Below, one piece after another: positions 1 to 6,014 of a stretch of DNA of 6,014 nt. The translations under genes were made by a program, and so were the position numbers. The notes below the pieces were generated by a model, which was not told where the DNA came from, made no database searches, and was given only the letters and a program-made list of their open reading frames with translations. This DNA is from Pseudomonadota bacterium (GTDB lineage: Bacteria; Pseudomonadota; Gammaproteobacteria; Pseudomonadales; UBA5518). Where the stretch lies: positions 1-6,014 of the forward strand of contig CAUJIL010000293.1 in the NCBI GenBank assembly GCA_963204845.1. Direction: 5' to 3'. Within the stretch, counting starts at the first letter, position 1; every line of letters begins with the position of its first letter.

Positions 1-1
1 G

Positions 2-2464
2 AGCGCGCTGGGCGGCAGCACCACGGCGTTGCCGATATCGCCCAGCGGTTCCCAGACCAACGTGGCCGACGAGTGGGCGCGCTTCATGAAGCAGAGCCCG
101 GAGCAGATCACGCTCTACACGCTCGATATCGACAAGGTCACGAACGGCCAGGGCCCGGGGTGGACCGCGCTGCTGAAGAGCATGGCGGCGGTCAGCGGCG
201 GCAAGTACTTCGACGTCAGTTCCGGCGTGGCGCAGAACATCGTCGATGCGCTGAACACCGCGCTCAGCGAGATCCTCGCGGCCAACAGCGTGTTCGCGTC
301 GGTGAGCCTCCCGGCCAGCGCGAACACGCAGAGCACCTTCCTGAACCAGGTGTTCATCGGCATGTTCCGCCCCGATCCGAATGCGATGGCGCGCTGGAAC
401 GGCAACCTGAAGCAGTACAAGCTCGGCATCTCCGGCGGCGACGTCAAGCTGCTGGATGCGGCCACCACGCAGGCGATCAACCCGAGTACCGGATTCATCA
501 CCGAGTGCGCCCGCAGTTACTGGACGCCGACCGCCGTCGATACGTACTGGGCGCACAGTCCGCAGGGCGATTGCCTCGCGGTCGCGAACTCGAAGGCGTC
601 GAACTATCCGGACGGCCCGCTGGTCGAGAAGGGGGCGCAGGGCTACATCCTGCGCAGCTCGACCACGCGCACCGTCAAGACCTGCTCGGCGACGTTCGGG
701 TCGTGCACCGGTCTGACGAACTTCGAGGACGGCAACGCCGCGATCACGAAGACACTGCTAGGCAACGCGTCGATGACCAATGCCACGCGCACCAACATGA
801 TCAACTGGGCGCGTGGCCTCGATACCGGCGTCAACCCGCCGGACGAGCGCGTCAACGGCGTGACCAGTGCCGAAATGCGCGCCTCCGCGCACGGCGACGT
901 GGTGCATTCGCGACCGGTGGCAATCAACTACGGCACCGACGCCGACCCGAAGGTGGTGGTGTTCTATTCCGGCAACGACGGCATGCTGCGTGCCATCAAC
1001 GGCAACCGCAGCGCCAGTATCGGGTCGCCGGTCACGGCGTCCACGCACACGGCCGGCAAGGAGATGTGGTCCTTCGTGCCGCCGGAATTCTGGGGTCAGA
1101 TCAAGCGGCTGTACGAGAACAACGTGCAGATCAGCTACCCGGCCGTCACCACCGGCTCGCCGCTGCCCAAGCCCTACGGCATCGACGGTCCGATCACGGC
1201 GTACAAGGGTGATGTGAGCGGCACGCCGAAGGTGTTCCTGTACGCTGGCATGCGCCGCGGTGGCCGTGCCTTGTACGCCTTCGATGTCACGACGCCGGAT
1301 ACACCGGTGCTGAAATGGAAGCGCGGTTGCCCGAACCAGGCCAACGACACCGACTGCACGAACGATGGCACGAACGGCAACTGGACCGGCATCGGCCAGA
1401 CGTGGTCGAACGCGGTGCCGGTCAGGGTCGAGAACTACGCCAAGCCGGTGTTGCTGATGGGGGGTGGTTACGACGCCTGCGAGGACCACGATGGTGGCGC
1501 TGGCGGTGCGACGCACAACTGCGTCAGCACCAACAAGGGCAACCGGATCTACGTGATCGATGCGGACACCGGCGTCCTGCTGCAGACGTTCACCACCGAC
1601 CGCGCCGTCTCCGCGGCGATCACGCCGGTCCTGAGCGACGACGATGACGGCTACCTCGAATTCGTCTACGCGGCGGACACCGCGGGCAACCTGTACCGCA
1701 TTGCCGGGGCGACCGCCAGCGTGGCGATCGGCAACACGGCGCCGGGCAGCTGGACGATCACCAAGATCGCCTCGTTGGGCTGCGATACCGTCGCTGCCTG
1801 CACGCAGCAGCGGAAATTCCTCTTCCAGCCCGACGTGGTGCGCAACGGCCAGGGCTTCTGGATCATGGTCGGCTCGGGCGATCGCGAGAAACCGCTCGAG
1901 ACCTACGTGGCGGCCAGCGAGGTGCAGAACCATTTCTTCGCGGTGCGCGACGAGCCGACGGTGAGCACCTGGCTGGCCGATGAGGCAAGCGGTGCGCGCT
2001 GCAGTGCCTCGCTGCTGTGCATGGCTTCGCTGGCCGAGGTGCCGTCGGACCCGACGCAGAACCCCGACATGTCGGGCAAGAAGGGTTGGTACCTGCCGCT
2101 GGCGGCAACCGAGAGCGTGGTGACGTCGGCGATCACGGTCACGAACCGCCTGACGTTCAGCACCTTCAAGCCGGCCGGCTACGACGCCCTGGCCTGCGGC
2201 CCGACGCTCGGGGAATCGAACGTCTACAATCTGCTCTACGAGAATGCCGCGCCGTTCCATAGCGGTGAGGACCGGTTCGAGCCGATCAATGGCGGCGGTC
2301 TGCCGCCGTCGCCGGTCGCCGGCAAGGTGATCCTCGACGATGGCACCACGGTGCCGTTCCTGATCGGCGGCAGCGGCGACTCGCCGCTCGAGGCCACGAA
2401 TCCGAATACGGCGTCGGACTTCGAACAACCGAAAACCCGCGTGTACTGGCACATCCAGAAATGA
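2..2464 (+). CDS. pilY1: PilY1 type IV pilus tip-associated adhesin, C-terminal part (5' end outside window)
   Basis: The reading frame is open to the left edge with no stop, so the TTG at 29 is not the start; about 820 C-terminal residues are visible. Family role: PilY1/PilC proteins sit at the pilus tip with minor pilins, prime assembly, bind surfaces and counter PilT-driven retraction in a calcium-dependent way. Residues ~1-105 look like the end of a von Willebrand A-like domain (SGGKYFDV followed by a helical stretch). From ~298 the PilC-type beta-propeller begins (GDVVHSRP 298-305, FYSGNDGMLRAING ~321-334, then YAGMRRGGRALYAFDV, GNRIYVIDADTG, FVYAADTAGNLYRI). The calcium-loop position is residues 545-553 and is non-canonical (see findings). 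Several cysteines (e.g. CPNQANDTDC, YDAC...HNC) fit a disulfide-bonded exported protein. The protein ends YWHIQK. P. aeruginosa PilY1 is about 1160 residues, so roughly a third is probably missing here. Its TGA overlaps the next gene's ATG. Family assignment is strong; adhesive specificity is unknown. Confidence 0.95.
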   Translation, partial: SALGGSTTALPISPSGSQTNVADEWARFMKQSPEQITLYTLDIDKVTNGQGPGWTALLKSMAAVSGGKYFDVSSGVAQNIVDALNTALSEILAANSVFASVSLPASANTQSTFLNQVFIGMFRPDPNAMARWNGNLKQYKLGISGGDVKLLDAATTQAINPSTGFITECARSYWTPTAVDTYWAHSPQGDCLAVANSKASNYPDGPLVEKGAQGYILRSSTTRTVKTCSATFGSCTGLTNFEDGNAAITKTLLGNASMTNATRTNMINWARGLDTGVNPPDERVNGVTSAEMRASAHGDVVHSRPVAINYGTDADPKVVVFYSGNDGMLRAINGNRSASIGSPVTASTHTAGKEMWSFVPPEFWGQIKRLYENNVQISYPAVTTGSPLPKPYGIDGPITAYKGDVSGTPKVFLYAGMRRGGRALYAFDVTTPDTPVLKWKRGCPNQANDTDCTNDGTNGNWTGIGQTWSNAVPVRVENYAKPVLLMGGGYDACEDHDGGAGGATHNCVSTNKGNRIYVIDADTGVLLQTFTTDRAVSAAITPVLSDDDDGYLEFVYAADTAGNLYRIAGATASVAIGNTAPGSWTITKIASLGCDTVAACTQQRKFLFQPDVVRNGQGFWIMVGSGDREKPLETYVAASEVQNHFFAVRDEPTVSTWLADEASGARCSASLLCMASLAEVPSDPTQNPDMSGKKGWYLPLAATESVVTSAITVTNRLTFSTFKPAGYDALACGPTLGESNVYNLLYENAAPFHSGEDRFEPINGGGLPPSPVAGKVILDDGTTVPFLIGGSGDSPLEATNPNTASDFEQPKTRVYWHIQK
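2461..2464 (+). promoter_or_regulatory. ATGA stop/start overlap coupling pilY1 and the downstream minor pilin gene
   Basis: The ATG of the minor pilin gene and the TGA of pilY1 share these four bases. No purine-rich ribosome site lies just upstream of 2461 (the sequence reads GGCACATCCAGAA), so termination-reinitiation is the likely route of translation. The overlap also shows that the two genes share a transcript and supports 2461 as the start. The overlap is read directly; the coupling mechanism is inferred. Confidence 0.7.
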
Positions 2465-3042
2465 CAGAACACATCACGACCGGATCCTTGCTGCTGTCCG
2501 CCCGGCCTCGGCCGGGTGGGCAGCGTGGTTTCACGCTGGTCGAGATGATGACCGCGCTGCTGATCCTGGCGATCCTGGCCACGGTGGGCATTCCCAGTTT
2601 CCGCAATGCCACGCTGGGCAGCCGGCTGAGCACCGATGCCAACGAACTGCTCGCCAGCGCCTACCTCGCGCGCAGCGAGGCAATGAAGCGCAACCTCGAG
2701 GTGACGTTGTGCGTGTCGGCCAACGGTACCTCCTGTGCCGCCAGCGGTGGCTGGGAACAGGGCTGGATCGTGATCGACGAGAGCTCGGGCGACGTGGTCG
2801 CGCGATATCCCGCACGGCGCAGCGGGTTCAAGGTGATCGCGAAGAATGCCGGCAACGCGGCGTTCTACCAGATGGAGTTCCAGCCTTCGGGTGTCGGTGT
2901 AGAGCTCGATACCGGCTCGGTTCCGGTGACGCTGACCGTGTGCCGCGGCGCACCCGATGTCGGCAAGCAGGAGCGCGTGGTCACGGTGTCGAACACCGGC
3001 AAGCCGCGCATCACCAGCACCGAAGCCGGTTCCTGTTCCTGA
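2461..3042 (+). CDS. GspH/FimT-type minor pilin (FimT/FimU-like) following pilY1
   Basis: A 193-residue type IV prepilin. The leader is 23 residues, long for a T4a pilin, and ends GGQRG before the PilD-type cleavage site G23/F24. Mature Phe1, Glu5 (E28) and Pro22 (P45) are all present, followed by a hydrophobic helix (residues ~24-46). The globular part matches the GspH domain: ELLASAYLARSEAMKRNLEVTLC, then GWEQGWIVI. Four cysteines (84, 92, 161, 192) could form two disulfides. The tail holds TGKPR (179-183), close to the GRxR DNA-binding motif known in FimT. The ATG at 2461 overlaps the pilY1 stop and has no clear Shine-Dalgarno, so translational coupling is likely; a TTG at 2488 would give a shorter leader but also lacks a ribosome site. 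Its place in the pilY1 operon suggests a minor pilin of the priming/tip complex (a FimU-like role), but FimT cannot be excluded. In P. aeruginosa this side of pilY1 carries pilY2 and pilE instead. Confidence 0.9.
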   Translation: MTEHITTGSLLLSARPRPGGQRGFTLVEMMTALLILAILATVGIPSFRNATLGSRLSTDANELLASAYLARSEAMKRNLEVTLCVSANGTSCAASGGWEQGWIVIDESSGDVVARYPARRSGFKVIAKNAGNAAFYQMEFQPSGVGVELDTGSVPVTLTVCRGAPDVGKQERVVTVSNTGKPRITSTEAGSCS

Positions 3043-3055
3043 TCGACGCCCCGCT

Positions 3056-3646
3056 TCAGTCACAGTTCAGCGGGCTCCCGTCACTGTCTTCGACGATGCC
3101 GTCGCCGTCGCGGTCGAGTGCGGCGCGCGGCCGGCCGGTCATCGCGAGAATCAGTTGCCGCGCGTGGCGCGGATCGTCGTCCGCCGGGCAATAGGTGAAA
3201 CTGCCGAACTCCGCCACGCGACCGTCGGGCAGGTAGCGCAGGTAGGGGCGCGTTCCCGATGCGCTCCAGCGGATGTGCCCGCGGCGCGTCAGTTCCGACA
3301 ACAGCAGGACGCGTTCCCCGGAATCGACCCGGCGGTTCACGTTCGCGTCGAGGAACACCAGCGTGGGTTGCCCCCGCCAGTCGCGCGCGCAGGAGCTGCC
3401 GTCCGTGGTACCGCACAGCGTGACCTCGCGATGCTGCGTGATCGCGTTCTGGCGCGCGAAGCCGAGCAACGCGCGCAGCTGCAGCATGCTGTTGTTGGCG
3501 TGATTGACCGCGACGAGGTGGCCGATACCGGGTATGCCGATGCCGAGCAGGATGCCGAGCACCGCGAGTGCGGTCAGCAATTCGGCGAGCGTCAGGCCAT
3601 GCTGGTCTGGCCGCAACGAGCCCGTCCGTGGGCGCTGCGTGTCCAT
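3056..3646 (-). CDS. fimT: FimT/GspH-family type IV pilin-like protein with GRxR motif
   Basis: A 196-residue prepilin. The 17-residue leader ends DQHG before G17/L18: mature residue 1 is Leu rather than the usual Phe, while Glu5 (E22) and Pro22 (P39) are kept. A hydrophobic helix follows (residues ~18-41). GspH-domain features: ALLGFARQNAITQHREVTLC, then YLPDGRVAEFGSFTYC. Cysteines at 78, 86, 153 and 195 suggest two disulfides; the Cys-x7-Cys spacing is the same as in the neighbouring pilin. The tail has GRPR at 171-174, matching the GRxR motif that in Legionella FimT and relatives mediates DNA binding during natural transformation. It is followed by an EF-hand-like loop starting at D178 and the end SPLNCD. 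The start is supported by GGAGG (3655-3659 on the complement) 8 bases before the ATG. The gene lies downstream of pilSR in the same direction but behind a ~470-base repeat-rich spacer, and converges on the pilY1-linked pilin. The FimT label rests on the motif and context; another minor pilin role is possible. Confidence 0.88.
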   Translation of the reverse strand: MDTQRPRTGSLRPDQHGLTLAELLTALAVLGILLGIGIPGIGHLVAVNHANNSMLQLRALLGFARQNAITQHREVTLCGTTDGSSCARDWRGQPTLVFLDANVNRRVDSGERVLLLSELTRRGHIRWSASGTRPYLRYLPDGRVAEFGSFTYCPADDDPRHARQLILAMTGRPRAALDRDGDGIVEDSDGSPLNCD

Positions 3647-3654
3647 GCCGCGAT

Positions 3655-3659
3655 CCTCC
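3655..3659 (-). promoter_or_regulatory. Shine-Dalgarno of fimT (GGAGG)
   Basis: The complement reads GGAGG here, 8 bases upstream of the ATG at 3646-3644. This is the strongest ribosome-binding site in the window. It fixes the fimT start and shows that this gene is translated independently, unlike the two ATGA-coupled genes. Confidence 0.75.
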
Positions 3660-3726
3660 GTCCCTGGAGTGGTGCGCGTCCTTGTGCACCGTGCGCGAAC
3701 CGTAGCGTGCGACAGTCAAGGAGTAT

Positions 3727-3758
3727 GTAGGAGATGTCGGGGCGGGCACAGCCCGGAC
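3727..3758 (-). repeat. Degenerate REP-like palindrome, inverted copy
   Basis: The complement contains GTCCGGGCTGTGCCCG, identical to the core of the REP copy at 3867-3891 but in the opposite direction. It then diverges into a C-rich stretch before GACAT. Directly, CGGGC (3743-3747) pairs with GCCCG (3751-3755) across ACA. The GTAG head expected at the 5' end on the complement is not intact, so this looks like a decayed copy. Confidence is moderate because the core is itself palindromic. Confidence 0.5.
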
Positions 3759-3770
3759 GATCCTTCGGCT

Positions 3771-3821
3771 GTAGGTCCGGGCTATGCCCGGACATGGTGT
3801 TCGGCCACAGGCCGAACCTAC
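3771..3821. repeat. REPIN-like element: two GTAG-headed REP palindromes in inverted orientation
   Basis: The first half has GTAG (3771-3774), then GTCCGGGC (3775-3782), loop TAT, and GCCCGGAC (3786-3793), a perfect 8-bp stem. The second half has GTTCGGCC (3799-3806), loop ACA, and GGCCGAAC (3810-3817), also perfect, followed by CTAC (3818-3821), the complement of GTAG. Read from the other strand, the second half starts GTAGGTTCGGCC, so both halves follow the pattern GTAGGTyCGGsC and face each other. A GTAG/GTGG tetranucleotide before a hairpin is the hallmark of REPs associated with RAYT (TnpA-REP) transposases, and a pair of inverted REPs is a REPIN. The outer GTAGGT/ACCTAC ends can also pair. 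No RAYT gene is in the window. Confidence 0.75.
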
Positions 3822-3866
3822 GGGGCGTGCCCGGCCGCACGCTGAACCTGCGCCGGTCCTTCGCTC

Positions 3867-3891
3867 GTAGGTCCGGGCTGTGCCCGGACAT
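3867..3891 (+). repeat. Second GTAG-headed REP copy, with decayed partner to its right
   Basis: GTAG (3867-3870) is followed by GTCCGGGC (3871-3878), loop TGT, GCCCGGAC (3882-3889) and AT. Over 34 bases it differs from the copy at 3771-3804 at four positions, and even the preceding TCCTTCG is shared, so this is a true direct repeat at 96-base spacing. To its right, GTTCAGCC (3906-3913), GCA and GGCCGGTC (3917-3924) look like a mutated version of the inverted second half seen at 3799-3817. This would therefore be a partly decayed REPIN. Confidence 0.7.
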
Positions 3892-3926
3892 TTGGTTCGG
3901 ACAATGTTCAGCCGCAGGCCGGTCAA

Positions 3927-3988
3927 AACCAGGACCCGCACTGCCACGGCGAACCATCCTGGCGCGCGCGTGGCAGTGAGGTCTGGTT
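3927..3988. repeat. Long imperfect inverted repeat (~19 bp stem, 20-base loop)
   Basis: CACTGCCACG (3939-3948) and CGTGGCAGTG (3969-3978) are perfect complements. Beyond a small internal bulge, GACC (3933-3936) pairs with GGTC (3980-3983). Then, past a bulged G3932, AACCA (3927-3931) pairs with TGGTT (3984-3988). The loop is GC-rich and no T-run follows on either strand, so it does not look like an ordinary intrinsic terminator. It lies in the pilR-fimT spacer and, if transcribed from pilSR, would form a stable RNA hairpin. It could also be the remains of a small mobile element or a protein-binding site. Confidence 0.6.
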
Positions 3989-4032
3989 CTGGCCCTCCGT
4001 GGCCGTTCGCTCCGTCCTGGAGCTATCCGTCC

Positions 4033-4061
4033 GTGGACTATCGCGAGTCCCTTCGCGATGG
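4033..4061. repeat. Hairpin sequence with two mutually exclusive stems
   Basis: ATCGCGA (4040-4046) and TCGCGAT (4053-4059) form a perfect 7-bp stem with loop GTCCCT. An alternative stem, GGACT (4035-4039) with AGTCC (4046-4050), uses overlapping bases, so only one can form at a time. The left side starts GTGG (4033-4036), the alternative REP head tetranucleotide, so it may be another REP-type element. Its role is unknown. Confidence 0.4.
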
Positions 4062-4095
4062 CTGTGCACGCTAGCGCACGCGCAGCGGCGCGTCT

Positions 4096-4116
4096 GTAGG
4101 ACTATTCGTTAGCGAA

Positions 4117-4119
<3 letters not shown>
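4096..4119. repeat. Small GTAG-headed hairpin overlapping the pilR stop codon
   Basis: GTAG (4096-4099) precedes ATTCG (4104-4108), loop TTAG, and CGAAT (4113-4117). GGACTAT (4099-4105) also occurs at 4035-4041 next to the other hairpin. The stem runs into the pilR stop codon (complement of 4117-4119). It is only 5 bp and has no T-tract on the pilR side, so it is a poor intrinsic terminator. A REP-like origin is possible but unproven. Confidence 0.35.
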
Positions 4120-5468
<1,349 letters not shown>

Positions 5469-5472
<4 letters not shown>

Positions 5473-6014
5473 GTTCCTTGCCCGTGTGCTGCGCCCGCGG
5501 CCTGCACGGCCTCGGTACCGGCTGCCGTGCGCCGCAGCGGGTGGCCGAAGTTCAGGCGGAAACAGCTGCCGCTGTCCGGCGTGTTCACGTATTCCAGGCG
5601 CACCTGGTTAGCTTCGCAGAGTTCGCGCGCGAGGTACAGGCCGAGTCCGGTGCCGCCGTGTTCGGTCGTGAAGAACGGCTCGAACACGTTGCCGACCATC
5701 TCGGCGGGGATGCCGCTGCCCTGATCGATCACCTCGACGCGGGCGAGCCCGCTCTCGGGCTCCGCACCCAGCACGATGCGCAGCGTCGCATGTCCGGTGG
5801 TGCGTTGGCTGTAGCGCAGTCCGTTCTCGCACAGGTTCGTCATCACCTGGCGCAGGTGCGTCGGGTCGAGGCGCGCCTCCAGCGCGCTGGAGGCTGGGTC
5901 GACCGTGACCGTGATCGAGACCGCGGAGTCACGCGGCGGGAATTCGTCGGCAAAGCGCTGCAGCCACTCGCCGAGCCGGATCCTCTCGGGGCGCGGCTGC
6001 TGCCCGCGCGAGAG
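5469..6014 (-). CDS. pilS: PilS sensor histidine kinase, C-terminal catalytic part (5' end outside window)
   Basis: The frame is open to the right edge of the window, giving about 181 residues; the GTG at 5846 is an internal Val, not a start. In known systems PilS is an inner-membrane kinase that senses pilin and phosphorylates PilR. The visible part starts after the phospho-accepting histidine region (LSRGQQPRPERIRLGEW). It then holds the HATPase_c domain: N box LRQVMTNLCENGLRYS (fragment residues 54-69), G1 box DQGSGIP (97-103), F box FEPFFTT (111-117) and G2 GTGLGL (121-126), then ARELCEANQ. A variable tail rich in Ala and Gly ends the protein. The transmembrane sensor, PAS and H-box regions are missing only because of the window edge. 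Assignment as PilS rather than another NtrB-like kinase rests on its ATGA overlap with pilR and the LCEN/ARELCEANQ sequence style. Confidence 0.92.

Larger units (their letters stand above)
3647..4116. other. Repeat-rich spacer between pilR and fimT, no credible gene
   Basis: About 470 bases separate the pilR stop from the fimT start. The short open frames here run through palindromic repeats, lack ribosome sites and match no family I recognise. The spacer holds at least three REP-type palindromes (3727-3891), a long imperfect inverted repeat (3927-3988) and small hairpins near pilR (4033-4117). A promoter for fimT may lie in 3660-3730: TTGACT occurs on the complement at 3719-3714, but no convincing -10 box lies 16-18 bases after it, so none is called. 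No sigma-54 site (TGGC-N8-TGC type) was found by eye. Confidence 0.7.

Noticed and set aside
29..31. TTG at 29 as the start of pilY1
   Set aside because: The frame is open upstream to the window edge and the protein begins inside a von Willebrand A-like fold, without signal peptide.
758..2452. A 564-codon open frame on the minus strand opposite pilY1
   Set aside because: It is Arg/Ala/His-rich with no recognisable domain and is explained by high GC and biased third positions of pilY1, whose plus-strand protein is clearly a real family member.
3049..3075. Bidirectional terminator between the two convergent pilin genes
   Set aside because: The stem is only 6 bp with a 13-base loop and no T-run on either strand.
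3691..3719. Possible sigma-70 promoter for fimT (TTGACT on the complement at 3719-3714)
   Set aside because: No acceptable -10 box at 16-18 bases; the sequence there is GCGCAC. A hexamer alone is not enough.
3771..3900. CRISPR array from the repeated 34-base unit
   Set aside because: There are only two good copies, strongly palindromic, with a spacer that itself contains related palindromes; the GTAG head fits a REP element instead.
3592..3957. Open frames on both strands through the pilR-fimT spacer
   Set aside because: They translate the REP palindromes (for example repeated RSGLCPD-like strings), have no ribosome sites and overlap the fimT start; repeat-derived, not genes.
3647..4116. 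PilR/sigma-54 binding site in the spacer upstream of fimT
   Set aside because: TGGCAGTG occurs in the long inverted repeat, but the GG-N10-GC spacing of a -24/-12 promoter is not met.

Overview
The window is a type IV pilus (T4P) locus from a GC-rich proteobacterium. It is most likely a gammaproteobacterium, because PilY1, FimT-type minor pilins and the PilS/PilR pair occur together, as in the Pseudomonas-type T4aP system. No ribosomal or other taxonomic marker is present, so the genus cannot be given. GTAG-headed palindromic repeats in the spacer recall the REP families of pseudomonads and Stenotrophomonas, but that is only suggestive.

Layout. Bases 2-2464 (+) hold the C-terminal ~820 residues of a PilY1 tip adhesin whose start lies upstream. 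A small GspH/FimT-type minor pilin gene (2461-3042, +) overlaps it through an ATGA stop/start. Only 13 bases later the coding strand switches. A second GspH/FimT-type gene (3056-3646, -), the better candidate for FimT proper, converges on the first. Then comes a ~470-base spacer (3647-4116) with no credible gene but many palindromes: a complete REPIN-like double hairpin, a second REP copy, a degenerate third, a long imperfect hairpin, and two short hairpins next to the pilR stop. Beyond it lie pilR (4117-5472, -), complete, and the ATP-binding end of pilS (5469-6014, -), which runs off the right edge and overlaps pilR by ATGA.

How the genes work together. PilS (membrane sensor kinase) and PilR (sigma-54 activator) form a two-component system that in known species controls the major pilin. 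PilY1 and minor pilins form the complex that primes pilus assembly and sits at the tip. FimT in Legionella and relatives binds DNA through a C-terminal GRxR motif during natural transformation. Here the minus-strand FimT has GRPR, and the pilin next to pilY1 has the near match GKPR. The locus may therefore serve DNA uptake as well as adhesion and twitching; this is inference.

The window is mostly a recognisable T4P region, and I see no evidence of an undescribed multi-gene system. The most interesting points are the two convergent FimT-type genes with DNA-binding-type tails, the altered PilY1 calcium loop, the EF-hand-like loop at the end of FimT, and the REPIN-rich spacer.
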